From Photorhabdus noenieputensis (lineage in GTDB: Bacteria; Pseudomonadota; Gammaproteobacteria; Enterobacterales; Enterobacteriaceae), in contig NZ_RCWC01000009.1 in the NCBI RefSeq assembly GCF_018448935.1, forward strand, positions 1 through 64,000: DNA of 64,000 bases, written 5' to 3'. The notes under the pieces were generated by a model that did not search any database, was not told where the DNA came from, and worked only from the letters and a program-made list of their open reading frames with translations. Of the stretch, positions 46,433 through 54,867 are shown in pieces (position 1 is the stretch's first letter; each line of letters starts with the position of its first letter). A program made the translations under genes and the position numbers.

Positions 46433-47392
46433 TCACCTTGTCCTGCTATTTGCTAAATCCAAATCACGGCCAAGCAGTAATAGTGACTGTGCCGCCATAT
46501 CACCAACTTGACCACGGTAAGCAGCGATCATGCGGGCGAAGATGTTATAAATTACAACAGCCGGGATCGCCGCCACCAGCCCAAGCGCTGTTGCTAACAA
46601 GGCTTCCGCAATACCCGGTGCCACAACTGCAAGGTTAGTTGTCTGTGAGTGAGCAATACCGATAAAGCTGTTCATGATGCCCCATACCGTACCAAACAGG
46701 CCAACGAAAGGAGAAATCGCACCAATGGTTGCCAGATAACCATTGCCACGCCCCATATGACGGCTGATCGCCGCAACAGAACGTTCCAGACGGAAAGAAG
46801 CTCGTTCTTTCGTGCTATTCAGGTCAGCGCTCTCAGAAGATAACTGACGTTCTGCCTGTACTTCACTCAGCAGCAAGCGGCTAATGCTGAGTTTACTGAA
46901 ACCTTCGGCAATTTCCGCCGCCTGATCAAGACTCTTAACATCCGCCAAAGCCAATTGTTCTTTACGTAAACGGCGACCAGCCGCCAACAGTTCAGTACCT
47001 TTTGAGAAGAATAGCGCCCAAGTAATCACAGAAGCAATCACCAGACCAACCATAACGGTCTTAACAACAATATCAGCGTTCTGATACATGCCCCAAATAG
47101 ACAGATCAGTCGCAAAGCCACTGGAAATGCTGGTTTCATCAGCAGGAACGCTAGGTGCAACCTCATCCGTTGCAACCGGCGTCACTTGCGCAGACTCCGT
47201 CGCAGATGCCTGCGGTGCAATCTGATTTGCAGGCGGTGCAGTCGTGCCCGTCGTTGCCGGGGAGGTAGCCGGAGTAATCTGTGCGGTTTTTGCCGTGTTA
47301 TTGTTATCTGTTGCCGCCGCTGGCGCTGTATCAGCCAATGCTGAACCTGTCAGCCCGAACGCTAATATTATTGAAGCAGTCAAATTTCGCAT
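46433..47392 (-). CDS. exbB: TonB-system proton channel subunit ExbB, with N-terminal extension
   Basis: This 319-residue MotA/TolQ/ExbB family protein has three membrane helices (VVKTVMVGLVIASVITWALFF, then the pair around GYLATIGAISPFVGLFGTVWG and AEALLATALGLVAAIPAVVIY). A cleavable-looking signal peptide (residues 1-21, ending GSALA) and an Ala/Pro/Thr-rich periplasmic stretch of about 80 residues precede the core; E. coli ExbB (244 residues) lacks them. I chose the ATG at 47392, as the extra upstream 21 codons would bury the signal peptide. It forms the exbB-exbD operon. A strong Fur-box match lies 280 bp upstream with an ERIC element between. Confidence 0.93.
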   Translation of the reverse strand: MRNLTASIILAFGLTGSALADTAPAAATDNNNTAKTAQITPATSPATTGTTAPPANQIAPQASATESAQVTPVATDEVAPSVPADETSISSGFATDLSIWGMYQNADIVVKTVMVGLVIASVITWALFFSKGTELLAAGRRLRKEQLALADVKSLDQAAEIAEGFSKLSISRLLLSEVQAERQLSSESADLNSTKERASFRLERSVAAISRHMGRGNGYLATIGAISPFVGLFGTVWGIMNSFIGIAHSQTTNLAVVAPGIAEALLATALGLVAAIPAVVIYNIFARMIAAYRGQVGDMAAQSLLLLGRDLDLANSRTR

Positions 47393-47496
47393 CAGTTGGC
47401 CTTTACTCCTTTTACTATAAACCTTGTTATTTAGCAGTGAATTACTTTTCGTCATCTCACTAACCTTATTTATACTGAGTCTTTACTCATCTTCAC

Positions 47497-47623
47497 TATA
47501 CCCGTCATCTTTCAAGTTGCCTCTTTGTTGGCTGCACTCACTCACCCCGGTCACATAGTTATCTATGCTCCCGGGGATTCGCTCCCTTGCCGCCGCGATG
47601 CATCTTGAAATCCATAGAGTATA
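47497..47623 (-). repeat. ERIC element 2 (127 bp), in the exbB leader
   Basis: The same palindrome as element 1 in reverse orientation, from TATACCCGTCATCTTTCAAG to the ATAGAGTATA end, is exactly 127 bp. It lies between the Fur box and the exbB start, so it is presumably transcribed into the leader of the exbBD mRNA. Confidence 0.92.
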
Positions 47624-47669
47624 AATTGAATGAAAATGCAGGCTGATAATATCAAACCTTAAGTGATTT

Positions 47670-47688
47670 GATAGTAATTATCATTATT
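47670..47688 (-). promoter_or_regulatory. Fur box controlling exbB-exbD
   Basis: On the minus strand AATAATGATAATTACTATC matches the Fur consensus GATAATGATAATCATTATC at 16 of 19 positions. It lies between the divergent exbB and metC genes. Iron repression of exbBD is well known in enterobacteria. Confidence 0.75.
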
Positions 47689-47874
47689 GTTTAATAAAAA
47701 AGTATTACCCCTTCACAAAATAAAGTTGAAGAGCTCCCACTCACAGGTAATCAGAATGAATTTTCGTCAAGTTGTTCTAATCCCTTTGTACAAAAAGGTC
47801 TAAATCTTTTAACGTGTTAACTCTATTTTTTACACCATTTCAAAAATTGAAGTGTTCTAAGGTAGCAACGGATC

Positions 47875-49065
47875 ATGGCAGAAAAAAAACTGGAAACTTC
47901 ACTGGTCAATGCAGGTAGAAGTCAAAAATTTACTCAAGGCGCAGTCAATCCCATCATTCAGCGAACATCATCGGTGATCTTCGATTCTGTCGCCGCTAAA
48001 AGACATGCAACGCAAAACCGGGACAAAAGCGAACTGTTTTATGGCCGCCGTGGTACACAGACTCATTTCTCTTTTCAAGCAGCAATGGCTGAACTGGAAG
48101 ATGGCGCAGGCTGTGTGCTTTACCCTTCTGGTGCTGCCGCGGTTAGTCACTCTATTCTCGCTTTTGCCGCCGCCGGTGATCATATTCTATTAACAGGTTC
48201 GGCTTATGATCCGACGCAAGGCTTCTGTGACAAGATATTGTCACGGATGAATATTACCCGCGATTATTTCGATCCTATGATCGGCGAGGAGATTGCTGAT
48301 CTGATTAAGCCCAATACCAAAGTGGTGTTTCTTGAATCCCCTGGCTCTATCACAATGGAAGTACAGGATGTTCCCGCGATTGTCCGTGCGGTACGGAGCG
48401 TTAATCCAGATATTGTCATCATGATCGATAATACCTGGGCGGCAGGCGTGTTGTTTAAAGCTCTAGAATTCGGCATCGATATTTCGATTCAATCCGGCAC
48501 CAAATATATTATTGGTCACTCAGACGCCATGTTAGGTATTGCTGTGGCAAATGAACGCTGTTGTGTACAACTGCGAGAGAGTTCCTATTTGATGGGACAA
48601 ATGGCAGATGCCGATACGGTTTATATGGCCAGTCGTGGATTACGTACTTTAGCCATTCGTCTGAAACAGCATGAAAAAAGCAGTATTGAAATAGCGCGCT
48701 GGCTGCAACAACGAACCGAAGTTGCCGCAGTCTATCATCCGGCTCTGCCCTCCTGCCCCGGCCACAAAAATTTCATCCGTGATTTCAGTGGCAGTAATGG
48801 TCTGTTCTCTTTTCAATTGAAAGAGAAATTAACCCCGCAACAATTTACCGATTATCTGGATAATTTTCACCATTTTAAAATGGCATTCTCATGGGGTGGT
48901 TTTGAATCTTTGATCTTGGGTTATCAACCAGAAGAGATAAAAATAATACGCCAGTACGATATTTCACAAAGGACGGGCACTCTGTTCCGCCTGCATGTCG
49001 GGCTGGAAAATGTTCAAGATTTGATTGATGACCTCGCAGAGGGATTTGGTCGAATTTCGACTTGA
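47875..49065 (+). CDS. metC: Cystathionine beta-lyase
   Basis: This 396-residue PLP enzyme cleaves cystathionine to homocysteine, pyruvate and ammonia in methionine synthesis. Seen are [44 protein letters not shown] with the cofactor Asp, and the Schiff-base Lys in [14 protein letters not shown]. Length matches the E. coli enzyme. It is divergent from exbB, as in E. coli, and its upstream region also overlaps the Fur site. Methionine control elements were not clearly seen. Confidence 0.94.
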   Translation: MAEKKLETSLVNAGRSQKFTQGAVNPIIQRTSSVIFDSVAAKRHATQNRDKSELFYGRRGTQTHFSFQAAMAELEDGAGCVLYPSGAAAVSHSILAFAAAGDHILLTGSAYDPTQGFCDKILSRMNITRDYFDPMIGEEIADLIKPNTKVVFLESPGSITMEVQDVPAIVRAVRSVNPDIVIMIDNTWAAGVLFKALEFGIDISIQSGTKYIIGHSDAMLGIAVANERCCVQLRESSYLMGQMADADTVYMASRGLRTLAIRLKQHEKSSIEIARWLQQRTEVAAVYHPALPSCPGHKNFIRDFSGSNGLFSFQLKEKLTPQQFTDYLDNFHHFKMAFSWGGFESLILGYQPEEIKIIRQYDISQRTGTLFRLHVGLENVQDLIDDLAEGFGRIST

Positions 49066-49136
49066 GTAATCTTATTGTTATTCAATGTAATAAACTGAAA
49101 AACTTAGCACTTGGAAGTCATAATGAAGCGATAATA

Positions 49137-49263
49137 TATACCCGTCATCTTTCAAGTTGCCTCTTTGTTGGCTGCACTCGCTCACCCCGGTCACATAGTT
49201 TGCTATGCTCCCGGGGATTCACTCCCTTGCCGCCGCGATGCATCTTGAAATCCATAGGGTATA
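49137..49263 (-). repeat. ERIC element 3 (127 bp), between metC and prlF
   Basis: From TATACCCGTCATCTTTCAAG to CCATAGGGTATA, exactly 127 bp, in the same orientation as element 2 and differing from it at a few bases. It separates metC from the prlF-yhaV remnant. Confidence 0.92.
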
Positions 49264-49339
49264 GATATATTGCCGGTACGATGTATTTGCATTACATTTC
49301 GTTAAACAGATTCTCAAATCAGCATAACGAGGTAGAAAT

Positions 49340-49690
49340 ATGCATGTCTTACCAAGTGTTGAGTTCGAAGTTGGTGCAGAATCCAAGCTTACCAATCGCA
49401 GCCAAACAACCATCCCAACATCTGTCCGTAAAGCGCTTAGGCAAAAACCAGACCATGATAGCATCACATATAAGATTTTATCTTCGGATGATGGATTTAT
49501 TAGTCATAAAAACAGCGAAGAAGAAAAAGATCCTGTCATGGAATCATTTTTGAACTTTTTAGTAAAAGACATTCAGAAACATCCTGAACAAGTACGACAA
49601 CTAGATGAACAACTCATTAACCGGGCGAAGTCACTTACCGCTGGAATAGACATAGATCTGAACAATCTATTATTCGATGACGATGAGTAA
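49340..49690 (+). CDS. prlF: PrlF-type antitoxin (AbrB/SpoVT fold)
   Basis: This 116-residue protein is the antitoxin of the PrlF-YhaV toxin-antitoxin family. The N-terminal swapped-hairpin DNA-binding segment is recognisable (VGAESKLTNRSQTTIPTSVRKAL), and a C-terminal toxin-binding part follows (FLNFLVKDIQKHPEQVRQL, ending DLNNLLFDDDE). E. coli PrlF is about 111 residues. A plausible ribosome site (CGAGG) stands upstream. The frame is intact, while the toxin gene seven bases downstream carries two stops and a frameshift. The antitoxin may still repress its own promoter. Confidence 0.88.
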   Translation: MHVLPSVEFEVGAESKLTNRSQTTIPTSVRKALRQKPDHDSITYKILSSDDGFISHKNSEEEKDPVMESFLNFLVKDIQKHPEQVRQLDEQLINRAKSLTAGIDIDLNNLLFDDDE

Positions 49691-49696
49691 AGAACT

Positions 49697-50067
49697 ATGT
49701 ATGATCGAATATGTGTAATAAACGGATAGGCTATTTTTGCTTATCCATGCTTTATCGAACAATTAAAATAAGCAATAGATAAGGTAGAACAACTTCAACA
49801 AAAATATCCAAATGACTACCTGAAAAAAAATGATACAAAACGCTTAGCTGCAATCATAAAACTCGTTACTGAAATTATTCCCAGTGACCCAACTAATATA
49901 ACCTTTCGTTTAAGTGATACATTGGGTAGCAAAAGAAAACACTGGTTCAGAGCAAAATTTTTCCAACAATATTGCTTTTTTTCCGTTTTCACACTGAAAG
50001 TAAAATTATTATCTTTGGCTGGGTAAATGATGAGAGAACAAAAGGGGCGGTTATGTGTCTCAATTGA
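49697..50067 (+). pseudogene. yhaV: Inactivated yhaV toxin gene
   Basis: Translating from the ATG at 49697 gives VING, TAG, AIFAYPCFIEQLK, TAA, then DKVEQLQQKYPNDYLKKN, LAAIIKLVTEIIPSDP and RLSDTLGSKRKHW. After a frameshift in the T run near 49975 it gives ESKIIIFGWVNDERTK. These align in order with E. coli YhaV (VNGWALYAHPCF, ILGWMNDEN). The amber at 49727-49729 replaces a conserved Trp and a second stop lies at 49769-49771. The RNase toxin is therefore dead. Homology fades after 50067. Confidence 0.85.
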
Positions 50068-50176
50068 TTCATCAGTATCAGCCATTAATTTTCCCTTATC
50101 AGGGATAAAGTCAAGCCATGCCAAAGCTTTTACTGTAAACTGACTTTATATATACAGATGCAATAAATTTATTTTA

Positions 50177-50303
50177 TATACCCTATGGATTTCAAGATGC
50201 ATCGCGACGGCAAGGGAGCGAATCCCTGGGAGCATAGATAACTATGTGACCAGGGTGAGTGAGTGCAGCCAACAAAGAGGCAACTTGAAAGATAACGGGT
50301 ATA
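50177..50303 (+). repeat. ERIC element 4 (127 bp), directly before yghB
   Basis: It starts TATACCCTATGGATTTCAAG and ends GATAACGGGTATA, again 127 bp, in the orientation of element 1. It ends 18 bases before the yghB start codon, so the yghB transcript either begins inside it or carries it as a leader. Confidence 0.92.
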
Positions 50304-50321
50304 ACAGTTACAGGATAAGCA

Positions 50322-50993
50322 ATGGAAGTACTAAACGGGATCATGCAGGCATTATGGCAGCATGACTTTTCTAAACTTGCCAACCCCGATGTTGTCTGGA
50401 TTATCTATGGCATTCTATTTGTAACACTGGTTCTGGAAAATGGTTTATTACCCGCCGCTTTTCTACCCGGTGATACTCTGTTAATCCTTGCCGGTGCATT
50501 AATTGCCAAGGGAGTCATGAGCTTTATCCCAACCGTTTTTATATTAACAGCGGCGGCAAGTATCGGTTGCTGGTTTGGCTATCTTCAAGGGCTATGGCTT
50601 GGCGATACCAAACGAGTTAAAAATTGGCTGGCACAACTTCCTATTCAGTATCGCCAACGAGCTAACGAGCTGTTTTTCAAACATGGTTTGGCCGCGTTAC
50701 TGATTGGCCGTTTTTTGGCTTTTGTCCGCACTCTGTTACCAACATTGGCGGGTATATCCGGCCTTAACAGTAAACGCTTTCAAGTTTTTAACTGGTTGAG
50801 TGGCCTGCTATGGGTTGTCATCGTGGTCGGTTTTGGTTATCTCCTTAATCAGATCCCGTTTATTAAAAATCACCAAGATTTGGTGATGAACATTTTGATA
50901 ATTTTACCCATAGTGCTGTTGCTAAGTGGTTTAAGCGCCTCTTTGTTGATGTACTGGCACCACAAGAAAATCTCGGCGACAAAACGTAAATAA
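50322..50993 (+). CDS. yghB: DedA-family membrane protein YghB
   Basis: This 223-residue polytopic inner-membrane protein belongs to the DedA/SNARE-associated family. The conserved segments [22 protein letters not shown], the FxRxxR-type [16 protein letters not shown], and the following helix match YghB/YqjA. These proteins are needed for cell division and for membrane proton homeostasis, and are implicated in lipid carrier recycling. The position after metC matches E. coli. AGGA lies six bases before the ATG, just past ERIC element 4. Confidence 0.92.
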   Translation: MEVLNGIMQALWQHDFSKLANPDVVWIIYGILFVTLVLENGLLPAAFLPGDTLLILAGALIAKGVMSFIPTVFILTAAASIGCWFGYLQGLWLGDTKRVKNWLAQLPIQYRQRANELFFKHGLAALLIGRFLAFVRTLLPTLAGISGLNSKRFQVFNWLSGLLWVVIVVGFGYLLNQIPFIKNHQDLVMNILIILPIVLLLSGLSASLLMYWHHKKISATKRK

Positions 50994-51042
50994 AAGTCAT
51001 CATGGTTTACAAGCGGCAGCAGGATTTTTATCCTTAACTTAA

Positions 51043-51264
51043 TGTACCAATATTATATGGACTAAGGCTCAGCCACTAAGTGATATTCTTGGTATCGATG
51101 CATCACCAAACCGGTCAATCTATGTACTTGGCCATGTGTTGATCACAATCATGGCTTGGATCACGCCAATTGTATTACTTTCTTCAATTACTCTTAATAT
51201 CAACTTAATATCAATTGCCATGATTTTAGCTGATATTTTAAGTCTGTCTTTTTATAGGAGTTAG
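51043..51264 (+). pseudogene. Fragment of an unrecognised membrane-protein gene
   Basis: The frame is open for 73 codons from the stop at 51040-51042 to a TAG at 51262 but has no good early start codon. It reads KAQPLSDILGIDASPNRSIYVLGH and then two hydrophobic stretches (VLITIMAWITPIVLL, LISIAMILADILSL), like the end of a small membrane protein. I could not name it. It fills most of the gap between yghB and dkgA, and the dkgA ribosome site overlaps its end. Confidence 0.3.
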
Positions 51265-51266
51265 TA

Positions 51267-52145
51267 ATGGATAATCAACCTATTATCAAACTTGCTGATG
51301 GGAATCACATGCCACAATTGGGACTTGGATCATGGGCAGCAGATGACCAACAGATAGCAGAAACAATCCATGCTGCATTGGATATCGGTTATCGGGCAAT
51401 TGATACCGCCGCTATCTACAACAATGAGAAAGGCGTAGGCAACGCGTTACAAGAAACAGATATCCCCCGTGAAGATATCTTTGTTACAACTAAATTGTGG
51501 AATGACAGACACCTTGATGCTCGTGCTGCGTTAGCAGAAAGTCTGGAAAAGTTGCAACTGGATTATGTTGATCTTTACCTCATTCACTGGCCTGCACCAC
51601 CACAAGATCAATATGTTAGCGCCTGGCAACAATTGATTGAATTGCAGAAAGAGGGGCTTATTCGTAGTATCGGTGTTTCTAATTTCCAACCTGAACATAT
51701 CCAGCGACTGATCAATGAAACCGGCGTTCATCCCGTTATTAATCAGATTGAGTTGCACCCGCTGTTACAGCAACGTCAGCTTCATGCCTGGAATGCTACA
51801 CATAATATCGTTACCGAATCTTGGAGTCCGTTGGCACAAGGTGGTGAAAATATATTTGATAATCAACTGGTTCAACATCTGGCACAGAAGTATGGCAAAA
51901 CACCCGCGCAGGTTGTTATCCGCTGGCACATTGATAACGGCATGATTGTGATCCCAAAATCAACTACGTTATCAAGAATTAAAGAGAACTTTGATGTGTT
52001 CGACTTCAAACTAGAAAAAGAAGATTTGACCGCGATGACTACGCTAGATATCGGCAAACGTCTGGGGCCAACCCCTGAAACATTCGTTGATTTCAGTGAA
52101 TTCCTTGAGCTTCTTGAGCAAAGGAATACTAATGATCAGTGCTGA
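51267..52145 (+). CDS. dkgA: Aldo-keto reductase, 2,5-diketo-D-gluconate reductase A
   Basis: This 292-residue NADPH-dependent aldo-keto reductase reduces 2,5-diketogluconate, methylglyoxal and related aldehydes in the cytosol. Family blocks seen: GYRAIDTAAIYNNE with catalytic Asp and Tyr, TKLWNDRH with Lys, DLYLIHWPAP with His, and the cofactor motif IPKSTTLSRIKEN. It is slightly longer than the E. coli enzyme (275) at the C-terminus. TATAGGAG precedes the ATG. The E. coli neighbours yqhC and yqhD are absent here. Confidence 0.92.
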   Translation: MDNQPIIKLADGNHMPQLGLGSWAADDQQIAETIHAALDIGYRAIDTAAIYNNEKGVGNALQETDIPREDIFVTTKLWNDRHLDARAALAESLEKLQLDYVDLYLIHWPAPPQDQYVSAWQQLIELQKEGLIRSIGVSNFQPEHIQRLINETGVHPVINQIELHPLLQQRQLHAWNATHNIVTESWSPLAQGGENIFDNQLVQHLAQKYGKTPAQVVIRWHIDNGMIVIPKSTTLSRIKENFDVFDFKLEKEDLTAMTTLDIGKRLGPTPETFVDFSEFLELLEQRNTNDQC

Positions 52146-52199
52146 AAAACAGCGGATAACATTGATAAGGTGATAGTGGGCAAAACAGAATTAAAACGT

Positions 52200-52228
52200 G
52201 CGCGGCACCAATGCCGCGCCCCGATTTT
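52200..52228. terminator. Bidirectional terminator between dkgA and ftsP
   Basis: A perfect 8-bp GC-rich stem, GCGCGGCA with TGCCGCGC, has a four-base loop, with ATTTTG on the plus side and ACGTTTTAATT on the minus side. It lies between two converging genes. Confidence 0.82.
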
Positions 52229-52243
52229 GCTGAGCTATTTTCA

Positions 52244-53665
52244 TTATTGATTGATCGGTATAGTCACTAATTGCCCAACAGAGCCGCGATCAGCCATTTC
52301 CAGAATCTGGCTGTAATAGAGGAATGGGAAGTGTTCATAAGAGGGCTGGTTCATATAAACCAGTAATTCCATCCGCCCATCAACCCAAACGGTATCCTTC
52401 CAACCATAATCTTGCGGTTGAGGTGTCCCTCCGTTGTGGTTAATCACCTTAAACTGCACACCTTCAATATGGAACGGTTGTGGGACAGAGGCATTTACGA
52501 TCCAACGCTCCCACGTTCCTTGCTGGCTAGTAATATCTACCCGATTCATATCCCATAATGCACCGTTAATTCCCGGCATATTACCATCAAGATAAATTTC
52601 CCGGTTACGGATTGCATTGGAAACCGGCGTAACATCATCAACCAGACGAGATGGCAGATCATCTGTCACCAAAGATAATAAGCCGGTTGCTTTAATGGTC
52701 AGAACAGTACTGGAAATCAACACGGTGGAGGGTTCAAACAATCCACGTAACTTATCAAGTATCCCGGCTGATTCACCGGCAGTAATAACAACTTCATCCT
52801 CTTTGGACATATCAATCAATATTTCCCGCCGTTCTCCTGGCGCAAGGGAGAGTTGCTGAACGGCTATCGGCGCAGGTAACAGCCCCAAATCAGTGCCTAT
52901 CATATAGAAAGGACGACCATCACTGATCTGTAGCTGATATCGGCGGGCATTGGATGCATTTAGTAGACGTAAACGAATCCAGCCACGAGATACTTCAATA
53001 AAAGGATTTTGTACGCCATTAACTAACAGAGTATTACCCATAAACCCACTATCAGAAGTCGGTTGATACTCAGGAACCCCAAAGTTATCCAACCGTTTAT
53101 CCTGAAGAATAACCGGGAAATCATTAACACCATAATGTTTTGGCAACGGCAAATGGCGGCTGGTTTCATCTTCCACCAACCACATGCCAGCCAAACCTTT
53201 ATAAACATGTGGTGCCATCCGATTAGGTGTATTGGCATGATACCAGCAAGTTGCCGCCTGCTGGCGAATAGGCAACACTGGCGACCAGTCAGACCCCGGA
53301 GATATTTGACGGGCAACTCCACCAGTCAATGTACCCGGTAATTGTAATCCGCTGACGGTCATTGAAACCGGCTCCGCTAGCCGATTGCTGTATATCAGTT
53401 TGACATCATCGTTTTTATGAACCCGGACAGTCGGACCAAGATATTGACCATTAATTCCCCATACACTGGTTTTATATTGTCCATCAAAAGTCCAATGCGC
53501 TTTTTGTAAAGTCAGAAATAACGGCTGCCCACCACGGGACTCCAGTAAAGGGGGAACCGGCAAAGCAGTCTGCTGATTTTTGCTGGCCCGAACCAATAAA
53601 GGAGCGGCTCCGATACACATTGCCAAGCCTGATACCTGAATAAACTGGCGCCGACTAAATGACAT
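52244..53665 (-). CDS. ftsP: Cell division protein FtsP (SufI), Tat-exported cupredoxin-like protein
   Basis: This 473-residue periplasmic protein has the multicopper oxidase fold but no copper function; it stabilises the divisome under stress. The twin-arginine signal SFSRRQFIQVSG at residues 2-13 is followed by a hydrophobic stretch, ending near LVRASK. Cupredoxin blocks include TCWYHANTPNR, RLRLLNASNARRY and QPFHIEGVQFKV. Copper-ligand His clusters typical of active oxidases are incomplete, as in E. coli SufI. The order ftsP-plsC-parC matches E. coli. Confidence 0.92.
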   Translation of the reverse strand: MSFSRRQFIQVSGLAMCIGAAPLLVRASKNQQTALPVPPLLESRGGQPLFLTLQKAHWTFDGQYKTSVWGINGQYLGPTVRVHKNDDVKLIYSNRLAEPVSMTVSGLQLPGTLTGGVARQISPGSDWSPVLPIRQQAATCWYHANTPNRMAPHVYKGLAGMWLVEDETSRHLPLPKHYGVNDFPVILQDKRLDNFGVPEYQPTSDSGFMGNTLLVNGVQNPFIEVSRGWIRLRLLNASNARRYQLQISDGRPFYMIGTDLGLLPAPIAVQQLSLAPGERREILIDMSKEDEVVITAGESAGILDKLRGLFEPSTVLISSTVLTIKATGLLSLVTDDLPSRLVDDVTPVSNAIRNREIYLDGNMPGINGALWDMNRVDITSQQGTWERWIVNASVPQPFHIEGVQFKVINHNGGTPQPQDYGWKDTVWVDGRMELLVYMNQPSYEHFPFLYYSQILEMADRGSVGQLVTIPINQ

Positions 53666-54055
53666 ATTTTCTCCGCAACAAACCTAATTAAATTCCGGGT
53701 TTATATGGCTCAAAAATAGTTGAGACACTGCAATCATTCACCCCGGAAGCGAATAACTCAATATTGAAGTTATTAAAGCTTATTATCCTTTTGATTGCGC
53801 TTAACAAAAACATTATTTATCAAGCGCTCATCATAACGCGAATATGGAGGGAATTAAACTATCTGAATGCATTACACGAATCTCTCCCGATCGGCGATCA
53901 GTACACATCATTTCCGACAAATAATAAATTGTGGTTATGGACAACAAACAAAAATCCTCACATATACTAAATATGTGAGGATTAAAGTACACTTAAAAGC
54001 TACCGCCTTTGTCAGTCCCACACTTTATTATAAAAGCGTGGTCAAAAATAACCGA
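53666..54055. other. Spacer between ftsP and plsC
   Basis: This holds the ftsP promoter region and the plsC terminator listed next. A 68-codon plus-strand frame at 53764-53970 has no ribosome site or recognisable sequence and I do not accept it. Confidence 0.5.
53944..53983 (-). terminator. Intrinsic terminator after plsC
   Basis: A perfect 13-bp stem, AATCCTCACATAT with ATATGTGAGGATT, has a five-base loop and is followed on the minus strand by TTTTTGTTTGTTG. It lies 73 bp after the plsC stop. Confidence 0.85.
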
Positions 54056-54799
54056 TTATGAATACTTATCCTGTTTCTCCATTGCAGCCAATTCCTCATC
54101 CAGCTCCTCTATTTTAACTTTCATTATCTGGTGACAATATTCCGCCAGTTCACGCACCTGATCTTTGGTATATCCAGAAGTATCAATAGGTGGCAACATT
54201 TCAACAATGACGGAGCCATTATTCCAGCGATTCAACTTAATATTGCCGTTAGTAATGGAAGAAACACAGACCGGAACAATCGGTACTCCCGCCGAGATAG
54301 CAGCATGAAAAGCACCGGTTTTAAATGGCAGCAAACCACGGCCACGACTACGTGTCCCTTCCGGAAACATCCAAATAGAAAGACGACGAGTTTTAATCTG
54401 CTCCACAACCTGAGCAATCGTGCCATGTGCTTTAGCACGGTTAGCACGATCAATTAGGATATTACCTGCTAGCCAATAAAGCTGACCAAAAAATGGGATC
54501 AGCACCAGACTTTTTTTACCTACCGTCACAGTACCAGGCTGAACCGCATTGGACATGGTTATCATGTCATAGTTGTTTTGGTGGTTGCCAATATAGATAC
54601 TCGGACCATAACGCCTGGCTTCCGCTGGAATACGTTCGATAATTCTGACGCCAAATACTTTCGACAACCGACCAAACATATTCCCAAACACCATAACATG
54701 GTCAGGGTGACGTGGCCTGAATAAACAGTAAATAGCACCAGAGACACACACTACAATTGAAAACAGAATAACAATAATGCCGCGAATAATTGCTAACAT
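54056..54799 (-). CDS. plsC: 1-acyl-sn-glycerol-3-phosphate acyltransferase
   Basis: This 247-residue inner-membrane enzyme acylates lysophosphatidic acid to phosphatidic acid. An N-terminal membrane helix (residues 2-24), the catalytic NHQNNYD box near residue 72, and the substrate motif FPEGTRSRG near 145 are seen. Length matches E. coli PlsC (245). It follows parC on the same strand with a hairpin between. It is an essential phospholipid gene. Confidence 0.95.
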   Translation of the reverse strand: MLAIIRGIIVILFSIVVCVSGAIYCLFRPRHPDHVMVFGNMFGRLSKVFGVRIIERIPAEARRYGPSIYIGNHQNNYDMITMSNAVQPGTVTVGKKSLVLIPFFGQLYWLAGNILIDRANRAKAHGTIAQVVEQIKTRRLSIWMFPEGTRSRGRGLLPFKTGAFHAAISAGVPIVPVCVSSITNGNIKLNRWNNGSVIVEMLPPIDTSGYTKDQVRELAEYCHQIMKVKIEELDEELAAMEKQDKYS

Positions 54800-54811
54800 A
54801 GTCCCCTCTTA

Positions 54812-54838
54812 TTTAACGGGCCTCTTTAGCCCGTTAAT
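54812..54838 (-). terminator. Hairpin between parC and plsC
   Basis: TAACGGGC pairs with GCCCGTTA around a seven-base loop, about 30 bp after the parC stop and just before plsC. There is no clear T tract, so partial termination or mRNA processing is possible. Confidence 0.5.
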
Positions 54839-54867
54839 CTTATACCCGTAGGGTAGATTTAATCCCA

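Noticed and set aside
49062-49553. 163-codon plus-strand frame starting at the metC end
   Set aside because: It runs through ERIC element 3 and overlaps prlF in another frame. No recognisable protein.
49816-50124. Minus-strand 102-codon frame
   Set aside because: Antisense to the yhaV pseudogene, which aligns well on the plus strand.
53764-53970. 68-codon frame between ftsP and plsC
   Set aside because: No ribosome site, no known relatives recognised, overlaps promoter and terminator DNA.
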